A stretch of DNA of 64,000 bases from the NCBI GenBank assembly GCA_963774555.1, contig CAVZFL010000001.1, positions 62,001 to 126,000 on the forward strand. Reading direction: 5' to 3'. Shown one piece after another: positions 36,637 to 44,868 of this stretch. The notes below the pieces were generated by a model. The model worked only from the letters and a program-made list of their open reading frames with translations. It did not search any database and was not told where the DNA came from. The stretch is from VRUE01 sp963774555. GTDB taxonomy: Bacteria > Actinomycetota > Thermoleophilia > Solirubrobacterales > 70-9. A program made the translations under genes and the position numbers. How positions within the stretch are numbered: position 1 is the first letter of the stretch; every line of letters begins with the position of its first letter.

Positions 36637-36677
36637 CTTTTCAGAGTCGTGTGCTCTACCAACTGAACTACCTCGCC
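36637..36677 (-). other. tRNA-like 5' half
   Basis: On the minus strand: acceptor GGCGAGG, TA, D-arm GTTC-AGTTGGTA-GAGC, A, 5' anticodon stem CACGA, then CT and CTGAAAA. After this, tRNA similarity stops; there is no T-arm. Its acceptor and anticodon strands are perfectly complementary to those of the 3' halves at 14.63 and 18.00 kb. The extra CT also occurs beyond CTGAAAA in those copies (TTTTCAGAG on the plus strand). Part of it could also derive from a tRNA-Lys-like gene. Confidence 0.6.
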
Positions 36678-36750
36678 TGGGACGCGGGGTGCGCCGCGTT
36701 GGAGCGAAGGCTAGCGACCGGGAGGAGATGGGGCTGATTGCATTGGGGCG

Positions 36751-37881
36751 GTGAAATGGCTGCGGGGAGCGGTGGGATTGGCGGCGCTTCTCCTCGTCGG
36801 CGCGATCCTCGCCTCCGGGGGGTCTGGGACCGACTCGGTCCGGCAGCGCTACCTGCCGGGACGGAACGCGCTGAGGACTGTCGCCCGCTACGGAGAGGAA
36901 CGGGTCGTCACGGTCCGCTCGCTGGGGAACCCGGACGCCGTCGCCGCCGATCCCCATTGGCTGGCGGATGCCCGGCCGTTGGGGTCCGGGGCGCCCGCAT
37001 GGGCGCGGCGGATGTACACGCGATCGCTGCTCGTACTGCATGCGCTCACCGACCCGCGCACGGGTGCGGCCATCGCCGGGGCGCGCGAGGGCTGGGCTTA
37101 CGTCTGGCCTCGTGACGGGAGTGCGGTCGCGATGGCGCTTGCCGCGGCTGGCCACCGGGGCGAAGCGCGGCGCATCGTGCGATTCCTCGGCGGGCTCGAT
37201 CTCAACGCCGCCGCCCGCTTCCACCGCGACAGCACTGCGGTCGACGGGCGCGCCGCACAGGGCGATGCGGCCGGTTGGGTTGCCGCGGCCGGGGAGGCGG
37301 TGGGGCTGCCAAGCGCAACCGCGGAACGGCCGTGGCGAGGGCTCCCCGACTATCAGGAGAACGGCGGCGGCGACTTCCTCGCCAACGCGATTGCCTCCGG
37401 CGCGCTGCACATCCGCGCGCTGTTCGACACGCCCTCGGGCACGCTCTCGCGCCGCGCCGGCGATCCCAGCTCGGGGATCGACTCGGCCGCCGCCTGGGCG
37501 GTGCGCCCCTTCCCACACCCAGCGCTCTATCCCCTCATCCGCTCCTCGCTGCTGCAGCTCGCCGCCACCAGCGGCCGCTTCGGCCTCGTTCCCTCGGAAG
37601 ACTGGGACGGCGGCATCGACCCCTGGACCGCGCCGACCGCCTGGACCGCCTGGAGTCTCGCGGCTCTGGGCGAGCGGCACGCCGCGCTCCATCTGATGGC
37701 CGAGCTACGCCGCGCCACGACTCGCACCGGCCTGCTTCCCGAGCGCGTCGACGCCCGCACCGGCATCCCCACCTCAACCACCCCCCTGGCCTGGTCCCAC
37801 GCCTTAGCAATCCTCGCCCTGCGCCAGCTCTGGCCAGGCGCTCGTGCTCAGGCCGGGCGGCGCCAGCGGGCCAGCCAGTAG
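36751..37881 (+). CDS. GH15-like glycoside hydrolase (glucoamylase/trehalase-like), membrane-anchored
   Basis: The 376-residue protein has an N-terminal signal/anchor (WLRGAVGLAALLLVGAILA, residues 3-21), so it probably acts outside the membrane. Alpha6/alpha6-barrel signatures include GWAYVWPRDGSAVAM near 112-126, EDWDGGIDPWTAPTAW near 287-302, and a C-terminal LLPERVDARTG followed by TPLAWSHALAILAL, where the Glu fits the catalytic base of GH15. It is shorter than typical 600-residue enzymes because the N-terminal beta domain is missing. The start GTG 36751 fits the signal sequence. Its 3' end overlaps the convergent methyltransferase by 34 bp. Confidence 0.75.
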   Translation: MKWLRGAVGLAALLLVGAILASGGSGTDSVRQRYLPGRNALRTVARYGEERVVTVRSLGNPDAVAADPHWLADARPLGSGAPAWARRMYTRSLLVLHALTDPRTGAAIAGAREGWAYVWPRDGSAVAMALAAAGHRGEARRIVRFLGGLDLNAAARFHRDSTAVDGRAAQGDAAGWVAAAGEAVGLPSATAERPWRGLPDYQENGGGDFLANAIASGALHIRALFDTPSGTLSRRAGDPSSGIDSAAAWAVRPFPHPALYPLIRSSLLQLAATSGRFGLVPSEDWDGGIDPWTAPTAWTAWSLAALGERHAALHLMAELRRATTRTGLLPERVDARTGIPTSTTPLAWSHALAILALRQLWPGARAQAGRRQRASQ

Positions 37882-38636
37882 CGCTGCCGGAGGCGCTGGC
37901 CGTCGTCGGCCCCGACGACGCGGAAGTTCTCGGCGGCGCCCGGCTGCTCCTCGATCAGGCGTGCGATCAAGGGAGCGGCGTCGCGGCCGCCCGAGCCGCG
38001 CTCGAGCCAATCGTCGAAGTCGATCTCGACCTGCACCAGCTCCTCGTGCTCGAGGACCAAGCCGGCGGCGGCGCCCATGCCCCGCAGGCTCTCCGGCGTG
38101 CGGCAGGCCCAGTGCGAGGGATCGCGCAGCCGCTCGATCTCCTCGCGCCAGGCGGCGGCTTCGCCGTCGCGGTCCGCCGCGAGATCGCTGACGGCGACCC
38201 AGCCGCCCGGCCGGACCACGCGCGCCATCTCAGCCACGACCCGCGCCGGAGCCGGGATGTGGTGCGGGCTGAGACGGGTGATCGACCCGTCGAAGAACCC
38301 GTCGGCAAAGTCGAGTGCGGTTGCGTCGCCGAGCGCGAAGCCGACGTTATCGACGCCCTCCTCGCGCGCCCGCCTCTCGGCCTCCTCGATCATCGCCGGT
38401 GTCAGGTCGACCCCGCTCACCGAGCCCACCCGGGGCGCGATCGCACGCGAGATCACGCCCGGGCCGCAGGCGACGTCGATCCAGGCCGCGCCGGCGTCCT
38501 CGGGAACCAACTCGATCAGCGCGTCCAGGGTTTGCGCCGAGGTCATCGCCTCTGAGCGGCCAAACGACTGCGCCTGGTGGGTGAACTCGGCGCGGATCGC
38601 CTCCTCGTGCTGGGCCTCGCCCCGGGCCTCTTCCAC
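37848..38636 (-). CDS. Class I SAM-dependent methyltransferase
   Basis: The 262-residue protein has AdoMet motif I WIDVACGPGVIS (near 52-63), GVDLTPAMIEEA (motif II), FALGDATALDF (motif III) and VLRPGG-like VVRPGGWVAVSD. It resembles UbiE/Methyltransf_11 enzymes; the substrate is unknown. It sits 1 bp upstream of the stop of the SLOG gene, so the helicase, SLOG and methyltransferase genes form one minus-strand run. Confidence 0.85.
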   Translation of the reverse strand: MEEARGEAQHEEAIRAEFTHQAQSFGRSEAMTSAQTLDALIELVPEDAGAAWIDVACGPGVISRAIAPRVGSVSGVDLTPAMIEEAERRAREEGVDNVGFALGDATALDFADGFFDGSITRLSPHHIPAPARVVAEMARVVRPGGWVAVSDLAADRDGEAAAWREEIERLRDPSHWACRTPESLRGMGAAAGLVLEHEELVQVEIDFDDWLERGSGGRDAAPLIARLIEEQPGAAENFRVVGADDGQRLRQRYWLARWRRPA

Positions 38637-39122
38637 CTAGAGCGCCTCCAGCGCCAGGCCAACCGCCTCGCGGGCGGACTCGGCCAGCAGCACGCCCGGG
38701 GCGCCCTCCATCCGCTCGCGGCCGTTCAGGGTCCAGCTGCGCAGGGCGATCACCGGGCGGTCGAGGGCGCGGGCGAAGCCGATCTCCGAGAGCGTGCCCC
38801 ACTCGCCGCCGATCGCGATCACGGCGTCGCCGGAGGAGACGACCGAGAGGTTGCGGGCGTGGCCGATGCCTGTGGCGATGACGTGCGTGCAGAAGGGGTT
38901 TGCTTCGGCGACCGAGTTGCCGGGGACGATGCCGATCGCAACCCCATCGGCTTCGGCGGCACCGCGGCACGCCGCCTCCATCACGCCCGTGAGGCCCCCG
39001 CAGACCAGCGTCACGCCGGCCTCGGCCAGTAGTCGACCGACCTCCTCGGACAGCCGCGCCGCCTCGGAATCCGGCTCGCACCTGGCCGAACCGATCACCG
39101 CCACCTGTCGCCCCCCGCTCAC
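38637..39122 (-). CDS. SLOG/TIGR00725-type (LOG-like) nucleotide-binding protein
   Basis: The 161-residue Rossmann-type protein has VAVIGSARCEP at the start, VCGGLTGVMEAACRGA as the ligand loop, and IAIGGEWGTLSEIGFAR matching the P-G-G-x-G-T-x-x-E motif of LOG proteins with E-W replacing P-G. The GTG start overlaps the helicase stop (GTGA). Related proteins cleave or bind nucleotide-like ligands; activity here is unknown. Confidence 0.8.
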   Translation of the reverse strand: MSGGRQVAVIGSARCEPDSEAARLSEEVGRLLAEAGVTLVCGGLTGVMEAACRGAAEADGVAIGIVPGNSVAEANPFCTHVIATGIGHARNLSVVSSGDAVIAIGGEWGTLSEIGFARALDRPVIALRSWTLNGRERMEGAPGVLLAESAREAVGLALEAL

Positions 39123-41395
39123 GCGCCGGAGTCTTTCATCAGCCGCATCAGCTCCAGCGCGCCCGCCTTGTGCAGCGGTTCGTTGAGGTTGCCGCACTTG
39201 GGGCTCTGCACGCATGAGGGGCAGCCGGACTCGCAGGGGCACTCGGCGATCAGCCGCTCGGCGTCGCCGAGCAGGCGCTCGAACTGCTCGTAGCCGCGCA
39301 GGGTGATGCCGACCCCGCCCGGGTGGCCGTCGTAGATGAAGATCGTCGAGCGCCCGGTCTGGAAGTGGACGTTGGTCGAGAGGCCGCCGATGTCCCAGCG
39401 GTCGCACATCGCGATCAGCGGCAGCACCGCAATCTGGCCGTGCTCGGTCGCATGCAGCGAGCCGAGCAGGACGTCGGGCGGCAGCGCCCCGCTGAGCCCG
39501 TCCGGCAGCACGTACCAGAGCGCCTGGGTGGCGAACTGCTGCTCGGGCAGCTCCAGCGAGACGATGTCGAAGGGCTCCTGGTCGGAGATCGAGACCCGCT
39601 GGTAGGCAATCACCTGCTCGCTCACCGAGACCTCGCCGAAGTTCAGCTCGACGCCGGCGGTCGAGCGCTGCTCGCGCACTCGCTCGATGTAGATCTCGGT
39701 CTCCTTCTTCGGCCGCGTGTACCAGTCGCCGTCGAAGCGCGAGACGATCGCCCGCCGCCCCTGGACGTCGAGCTGCTCGACCTCGTAGGAACGGCCGAGG
39801 TGGAGGTAGATCGCCCCGGGGTGGATCGTGGTGAAGGCGCGCTCGGACTCGACCAGGCCGAGCATCTCGCCCGAGTCGCGCTCGATCACGGCGACCGAGT
39901 CGGCCGAGGCCGAGCGCAGCGGAATCTTCGCGGCGACGAACTCGCTGCTGCGCGGCATCACCCGCCCGCCGGCCTGGCGCAGCTGCCCGGCCGAGACGAG
40001 GCGTTCGGCCCGCTCGCGCCACTCGGGCCCGAGGACCTCGGCATCCTCGTCGCTCAAAGGCAGCTCGTAGGCCGCCGCGATCATGTGCCGCGAGGCGATC
40101 TGCTCGTTCTCGGGGTCGAGGATCGCCGCCTCGACCGGTCGGTCGATGAACTCGTCGGGGTGGCGGCAGAAGAACTGGTCGAGCGCGTCCTGGCCGGCAA
40201 CGTAGACGGCCAGCCCGCGCCGCCGCCGCCCCGCCCGCCCCCACATCTGGCGCAGGCTGGCGACGGTCCCCGGGAAGGTGACGCAGATCGCCGCGTCGAG
40301 CTCGCCGATGTCGATCCCCAGCTCCAGCGCGTCCGTGGCGACGACGGCAAGCAGCTCACCGGCGGAGAGCCGCGCCTCGATCTCGCGCCGCTGCTGGGCG
40401 GTGTATCCGCCTCGGTAGGGAGCGATCCGCGCCGCCAGCTCGGGCTTGCCCCGCGCCTCCAGCGATTCCCGGGCGAAACGCTGGATCAGCTCGATCCCTC
40501 GCCGGCTCTTGAGGAAGCAGATCGTCCGCACCCCGTGGGAGACCAGCTCGGCCAGCAGGTCCGCCGCCTCGCCCAGCGCCGAGCGCCGCGTCCCGGTCGC
40601 CTTGTCGATCAGCGGCGGGTTCCACATCGCGATCTCGCGGCCGGCGCTCGGCGCGCCGTCGTCGTCGATCAGATCGAAAGGCGTCCCGACCAGCTCCTCG
40701 GCCAGCCCGACCGGGTTGGCGATCGTCGCCGAGGCGAGCAGGAAGCGAGGCTCGCCCCCGTAGGCGCGGGCGATCCGCCGCAGCCGCCGCAGCACGTTGG
40801 CGACGTGGGAGCCGAAGACGCCGCGGTAGGTGTGGGCCTCGTCGACGACGACCCAGCCGAGGTTGGCGAGGAAGTCGCCCCAGCTCTTGTGGTGGGGCAG
40901 GATGCCGACGTGCAGCATGTCCGGGTTGGTGAGGACGAGGTTGCTGCGGCGGCGGATCGCGGGACGCTCTTCGCGCGGCGTGTCGCCGTCGTAGATCGCC
41001 TCGCGCAGGCCGGGCGGGCGCAGCGCCGCCAGCTTGCGCGCCTGGTCCTGGGCCAGCGCCTTGGTCGGATAGAGGTAGAGCGCGCGGCGCTTGGCGTCCT
41101 GCGCGATGCCGTCCAGCACCGGCAGGTTGAAGGCGAGGCTCTTGCCCGAGGCGGTGCCGCTGGTGATCACGAGGTTCGAGTGCCCCGCCGCCTCCAGCGC
41201 GGCGCGCTGGTGCGAGTAGAGCCGTTCGACCCCGCTGCGCTTCAGCGCCTCGACGAACCCGGGATCGAGCGACTTGGGCAGCGCCACCGTCTTCGCCTTG
41301 CGCTCCTCGTCGCTCGACTCGGCGACGATCCGCCCGTCGCGCCGGGCCGGGTCGAGCGCGACGGCCCAAGGCGCCTCGAACAGGCTCTTCGCCAT
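39119..41395 (-). CDS. DEAD/DEAH helicase with C-terminal DUF1998 (MrfA/Hrq1-like)
   Basis: The 758-residue SF2 helicase has SGTASGKSLAFNLPVL (Walker A), WVVVDEAHTYRGVFG (DEVH-type Walker B), LASATIANP, and lobe-2 motifs ATDALELGIDIGELD and QMWGRAGRRRRG. A DUF1998 region follows. It ends with four Cys (C-x-C-x3-C-P-x-C...C) of the zinc/iron site known in MrfA, a DNA repair helicase for crosslink lesions. The start ATG 41395 overlaps the folP stop (TGATG); the longer upstream frame runs through a hairpin and folP antisense-like sequence and is not conserved. Confidence 0.85.
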   Translation of the reverse strand: MAKSLFEAPWAVALDPARRDGRIVAESSDEERKAKTVALPKSLDPGFVEALKRSGVERLYSHQRAALEAAGHSNLVITSGTASGKSLAFNLPVLDGIAQDAKRRALYLYPTKALAQDQARKLAALRPPGLREAIYDGDTPREERPAIRRRSNLVLTNPDMLHVGILPHHKSWGDFLANLGWVVVDEAHTYRGVFGSHVANVLRRLRRIARAYGGEPRFLLASATIANPVGLAEELVGTPFDLIDDDGAPSAGREIAMWNPPLIDKATGTRRSALGEAADLLAELVSHGVRTICFLKSRRGIELIQRFARESLEARGKPELAARIAPYRGGYTAQQRREIEARLSAGELLAVVATDALELGIDIGELDAAICVTFPGTVASLRQMWGRAGRRRRGLAVYVAGQDALDQFFCRHPDEFIDRPVEAAILDPENEQIASRHMIAAAYELPLSDEDAEVLGPEWRERAERLVSAGQLRQAGGRVMPRSSEFVAAKIPLRSASADSVAVIERDSGEMLGLVESERAFTTIHPGAIYLHLGRSYEVEQLDVQGRRAIVSRFDGDWYTRPKKETEIYIERVREQRSTAGVELNFGEVSVSEQVIAYQRVSISDQEPFDIVSLELPEQQFATQALWYVLPDGLSGALPPDVLLGSLHATEHGQIAVLPLIAMCDRWDIGGLSTNVHFQTGRSTIFIYDGHPGGVGITLRGYEQFERLLGDAERLIAECPCESGCPSCVQSPKCGNLNEPLHKAGALELMRLMKDSGA

Positions 41396-42291
41396 CAGGC
41401 CGTACTCCGGCGAGACGCGGATTTTCCATGTATGGGATGGAAAATCCGCGTCTCGTCCTCGGGACGCAAGATCCGACCGGCTACGCGCATCGCTTGCAGA
41501 GACGAGCGGTCGTGGATGCGGAGGACATCGGCGCCTCCGCGGACGGCCAGGGCCACTGCTGCGACCGTCCCCCACTCGCGCTCTCCCGGCGGCAGGCGCT
41601 CCTCCCACGACCCCGCAAGCACCGCGCCGATGAAGTCCTTGCGCGAGAGGGAGACGTAGAGCGGCAGGCCGAGCGCGCGCAGCTCCGGCAGTCGCCGCAG
41701 GATCTCCAGGTCCTGCTCGGTCGTCAGGTCGAAGTCGAGACCGGGGTCGATCGCGATCTGCTCCACGTCAACCCCAAGCCTTTGAGCCGCCTCGACTCTC
41801 CCCCCGAACCACGACTTCATGTGGTCGACCACATCGCCATACTCGGGCGGGGGCCGATCCACCCGCGGCGGCCCCTCGATGTGCATCAGCACGTATCCGC
41901 AGCCGCTCTCCGCGACCAGCTCGAACATCTCCTCCGAGCCGCCGGAGATGTCGTTGACCGCGACCGCGCCGGCCGCCAGCGCCCGCCGGGCCACCTCGAC
42001 CGAGAAGGTGTCGGCCGAAACCGGCACGCCCGCGCCCACCAGGCCTTCGATCGCCGGGACCAGCGCCGCCGCCTCGACCTCGGCCTCCACCGGCGGCCCG
42101 CTCCGCGCCGCCACCGCCCCGACGTCGAGCATGTCGAACCCGGCCTCGACCAGCGCCAGCCCGTCTCGCACCGCCTGCGCAGGCGTGACACTGCGAGCCC
42201 CCTCGAACATCGAGTCGGCGGTGACGTTGACGATCCCGGCGCCCAGCGGCTGGGTCAGGTCGAGGCTTCGATCGGCGAGGCGCCAGCGCAT
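41395..42291 (-). CDS. folP: Dihydropteroate synthase family protein
   Basis: DHPS condenses p-aminobenzoate with hydroxymethyldihydropterin pyrophosphate in folate synthesis. The TIM-barrel motifs are GIVNVTADSM (usually NVTPDSF), NDISGGSEEM, IDPGLDFDLTTEQDLEIL and VSLSRKDFIGAVL. The second substrate loop is DVGAVAARSG instead of the canonical D-x-G-G-E-S-T-R-P-G, so this may be a divergent DHPS or a FolP2-like paralogue. The last 20 codons read through a 19-bp hairpin. The 298-residue length is normal. Confidence 0.75.
   Translation of the reverse strand: MRWRLADRSLDLTQPLGAGIVNVTADSMFEGARSVTPAQAVRDGLALVEAGFDMLDVGAVAARSGPPVEAEVEAAALVPAIEGLVGAGVPVSADTFSVEVARRALAAGAVAVNDISGGSEEMFELVAESGCGYVLMHIEGPPRVDRPPPEYGDVVDHMKSWFGGRVEAAQRLGVDVEQIAIDPGLDFDLTTEQDLEILRRLPELRALGLPLYVSLSRKDFIGAVLAGSWEERLPPGEREWGTVAAVALAVRGGADVLRIHDRSSLQAMRVAGRILRPEDETRIFHPIHGKSASRRSTA
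41411..41455. repeat. 19-bp perfect inverted repeat in the 3' end of folP
   Basis: CGAGACGCGGATTTTCCAT (41411-41429) and its exact reverse complement (41437-41455) are separated by 7 nt. It encodes part of the folP tail and sits immediately before the helicase start, where a strong hairpin could attenuate readthrough or expose the helicase ribosome site. It has no T-run typical of an intrinsic terminator. Confidence 0.8.
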
Positions 42292-42315
42292 CCGGCTACC
42301 GTAGCGACCGCACCG

Positions 42316-43131
42316 ATGGCACTGCGATGCGTCTACACCGACCTCGACGGCACCCTGCTCGGCAGGGGCAGCTCGCTCTTCCGCGATGCGGAGGGCGGCT
42401 TCTCGCTCGCCCAGTCGCGCGGCCTCGAGGCCTGCCACCGGGCCGGGGTCGAGGTCGTGATCATGTCCGGCCGGCGCGAGCCGCAGGTGCACGAGGCGGC
42501 CCGCCTGATGGGCCAGACCTCCTACATCTACGAGGCCGGCTGCGCCTTCGCGATCGAGGGTGAGACGACGCTTCTGACCGGCGAGATGGTCCCCGACGAG
42601 GACGGCACCGTCTACGAGAAGATCGAGGCGCGGGGCATCCCCAAGCTGCTCTTCGAGCGCTTCGAGGGGCGGCTGGAGTACCACGCGCCCTGGCACCACG
42701 GCCGCGTCCTCTCCCATCTCTTCCGCGGCAAGGTCGACGTCGCCGAGGCCAACGAGCTGCTCGGCCGCGAGGGCCACGACGACCTGCGCCTGCTCGACAA
42801 CGGCGCGATCGGCCGCGAGATGCCGGCGATAGACGGCCCCACCCACGCCTACCACCTTGTCCCCAAGCTGGTCAGCAAGGCCGGCGCGGTAGCCGCCCAC
42901 GCCCGCGTCCGCGGCTACGACCCGGCCGAGTGCATCGCCGTCGGCGATTCGGTCGAGGACCTCGAGGTCGCCGCCGCGGTCGGCCGCTTCTTCGTCGTCG
43001 CCAACGGCCCCGAGCGCGACCCCGGCCTGCGCGCCGCGCTCCCCGACTGGGACAACGTCACCGTCACCGAGGGCGCGATGGGCGACGGCTTCTACGAGGC
43101 CATCGTCTCGACCCTGGTCGAGCGCCGCTGA
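42316..43131 (+). CDS. HAD-superfamily phosphatase (Cof/IIB-like)
   Basis: In the 271 residues, motif I is VYTDLDGTLL (D-x-D), motif II VIMSGRR, motif III a Lys near LVPKLVSKAG, and motif IV VGDSVEDLEVAAAVG. A cap domain lies between motifs II and III, as in Cof-type or mannosyl-3-phosphoglycerate-phosphatase-like enzymes. It is divergent from folP, whose start lies only 25 bp away. The substrate is not deducible. Confidence 0.85.
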   Translation: MALRCVYTDLDGTLLGRGSSLFRDAEGGFSLAQSRGLEACHRAGVEVVIMSGRREPQVHEAARLMGQTSYIYEAGCAFAIEGETTLLTGEMVPDEDGTVYEKIEARGIPKLLFERFEGRLEYHAPWHHGRVLSHLFRGKVDVAEANELLGREGHDDLRLLDNGAIGREMPAIDGPTHAYHLVPKLVSKAGAVAAHARVRGYDPAECIAVGDSVEDLEVAAAVGRFFVVANGPERDPGLRAALPDWDNVTVTEGAMGDGFYEAIVSTLVERR

Positions 43132-43139
43132 CCCGATCG

Positions 43140-44405
43140 CTATCGGTATCCCTCGAAGGCGTAGGGGTTGAGGAACTGGCGCTGCCAGAAGAAGGCACGC
43201 TCGACCTCACTCAGCCGCGCCAGCTCACAGGCGTCGGCCCAGCGGGTCTCGATCGCCTCCACCTGGGCATCGATGATCTCGCGCGCCTCGGCCTCGCCAA
43301 GCAGATAGGTCGGGGCGGCTTCGAGGCAGCCGCTCAGACGACTCAGCCGGAACCCGTTCGGCGCGATCGCCATCGCCTGGGAGGCCTCGCCGCCACTGCG
43401 CCCCTGAGGGCAGATGTCATAGGCGGGGGTCAACGTCAACGTCTCCGCCTTCCAGAAGGCGGAATGGTTGCGCGCATGGTCGTCGGTATTGCCGACGAGG
43501 ATGTTGAAGACGATGCGGGCAAAGAGCTCCCGCAAGGTGGCCTTCGGCTCGGTGAAACGTTCGCGGACGATCTGCGCCAACTCGGCGTAGCTTGCGTAGC
43601 GCGCCGCCATCTCGTCGAGCTCGAGCATCGTCAGGGCCGAAACGATCGCTCGCCGCTCCTCGCCGCCGACCCCGCCGACCCGATCGAAGCGCTCAACGAG
43701 GAGCACGTCCTTGCCCATCGCGCTGGTGAGCTCGACCGAGGCGACGTCGAGGCCGACCCAAGCGGCAAGCCGCATCGCCAGGAACTCGCCCTTGACCACC
43801 GAGTAGGTATCGGTCGTCGAGGAGAACTTGGCGATCAGCCTTCGCCCTCCGTCCGTGATCAGCGCCTTGGGACGGGCACCGCCAACCGAGCTGCCGTGCA
43901 GTAGCGCCCGGTCCAGGCCCGCCGAGAGGGGCTTTCTTTCGTCGACCAGGCTCGCCGCTTCCTGCAGTTCCTCGAGCGAAGCGGCGCCCTCGTCCCGCGC
44001 GACGTAAGCACTGGGGGACTGCTGGAAATCAAGCGCCCCGATCCGGTCGGAGCCGGACTCGAGCATGTAGGTCAGCGGGCCGAACACGGCAGGGTCCGCG
44101 GCCTCCGCGGCGGACCCGAGCAGGCGGTGCATGACGACCCGCTGCCCCCAGGCGTCGGGCATCGCATCGTTGACACAGCCGGCCAGGGTCAAGCCGTCGC
44201 GCGGCCCGATCAAGCCCGCTCGCAGCGGCAACTCCGGCAGGTAGAGCGGAGTCGCCGCCTCCCGCTCGAGATAGCTCTGACCGTAGTTGAAGTTGACCAG
44301 GTCGCCGGTCGGGTGAAGGCGACCGGCGACGACGGGCTCGGTCTCGCCCGGCAACCAGACCCAGACGTAAGCCTCCTCCGGCTGCCGGCCCGGTTCAGAA
44401 CTCAT
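43140..44405 (-). CDS. hipA: HipA-family serine/threonine kinase toxin
   Basis: HipA toxins phosphorylate translation factors and cause dormancy. The 421-residue protein has the N-terminal subdomain 1 (VWVWLPGETEPVVAGRL), the P-loop-like HGSSVGGARPKAL (about 168-180), VERFDRVG, the catalytic NTDDHARNH (about 299-307) and the metal-binding PAYDICP. All key residues are present. Its start overlaps the antitoxin gene by 11 bp. Confidence 0.9.
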   Translation of the reverse strand: MSSEPGRQPEEAYVWVWLPGETEPVVAGRLHPTGDLVNFNYGQSYLEREAATPLYLPELPLRAGLIGPRDGLTLAGCVNDAMPDAWGQRVVMHRLLGSAAEAADPAVFGPLTYMLESGSDRIGALDFQQSPSAYVARDEGAASLEELQEAASLVDERKPLSAGLDRALLHGSSVGGARPKALITDGGRRLIAKFSSTTDTYSVVKGEFLAMRLAAWVGLDVASVELTSAMGKDVLLVERFDRVGGVGGEERRAIVSALTMLELDEMAARYASYAELAQIVRERFTEPKATLRELFARIVFNILVGNTDDHARNHSAFWKAETLTLTPAYDICPQGRSGGEASQAMAIAPNGFRLSRLSGCLEAAPTYLLGEAEAREIIDAQVEAIETRWADACELARLSEVERAFFWQRQFLNPYAFEGYR

Positions 44406-44727
44406 CCTTCACGTCCTCCGCTCGAGGCCGGACCCGCTCGGGCAGCAAGGCGGCGCGCGCGCGGGTGCGATCGAGATCGAGGGTCAACCGCGAGCGGTCG
44501 GGGTGAAAGAGGGGAACGCCAACCAGCGAGGCGGCCTCGAAGGCGGTTCCGAGACGAACGCCCGGATCGCCGCGCTCGATCCTGATCAGGGTCCCTGGCG
44601 TGATTCCCGCCCGCTCGGCGAGCTCGCGCTGTGACCAGCGGCGCTCACGGCGGGCCAATCGAATCTGCTCTCCCAGCAACTGAGCGGCCTCGATCGCGTA
44701 GGGGGAATATGCCCGTACTCGTTCCAT
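44395..44727 (-). CDS. hipB: HipB-like Xre-family antitoxin
   Basis: The 110-residue protein has a helix-turn-helix at about 15-70 (LGEQIRLARRERRWSQRELAERAGITPGTLIRIERG) followed by a flexible tail. It is encoded first and overlaps hipA, the standard antitoxin-toxin order. It is expected to repress the operon with HipA, and palindromes lie just upstream. Confidence 0.88.
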   Translation of the reverse strand: MERVRAYSPYAIEAAQLLGEQIRLARRERRWSQRELAERAGITPGTLIRIERGDPGVRLGTAFEAASLVGVPLFHPDRSRLTLDLDRTRARAALLPERVRPRAEDVKDEF

Positions 44728-44734
44728 AGAGCTT

Positions 44735-44777
44735 CAATATAACGCATTTTATAGTCTTTAGCTTCGAAATTTCGAAG
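44735..44777. promoter_or_regulatory. Candidate hipBA operator/promoter region
   Basis: A perfect 16-bp palindrome CTTCGAAATTTCGAAG lies at 44762-44777, with an AT-rich imperfect repeat TATAA-n6-TTATA at about 44738-44752. Both are just upstream of the hipB start (44727), in the 140 bp shared with the divergent DtxR gene. Confidence 0.55.
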
Positions 44778-44868
44778 AGCCTTCCAGCCGTTCCCGACGA
44801 TGCCGGAGGTTCCTCCAGGGGATAGCTAGTATCGCCCTGGCCCCGCAATCGACCCCTAAGGAGCCCCT

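Noticed and set aside
14629..36677. Trans-split functional tRNA made from separate halves
   Set aside because: Split tRNAs are known from archaea, not bacteria. The CT insertion would enlarge the anticodon loop, and an intact tRNA-Phe(GAA) exists at 21738. Insertion or recombination remnants are the simpler explanation.
37275..38555. 426-codon plus-strand open frame
   Set aside because: Overlaps the GH15-like gene in another frame and the methyltransferase in antisense; Arg/Pro-rich shadow.
38637..40244. 535-codon frame as one long SLOG fusion protein
   Set aside because: Only the last 161 codons look like protein; the upstream part is antisense-like shadow in the helicase gene, and a GTG start overlapping the helicase stop fits the family.
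39323..41659. 778-codon plus-strand open frame
   Set aside because: It is antisense to the MrfA-like helicase, whose motifs are unequivocal; the plus-strand translation is low-complexity Arg/Leu/Asp/Val typical of GC-rich shadow frames.
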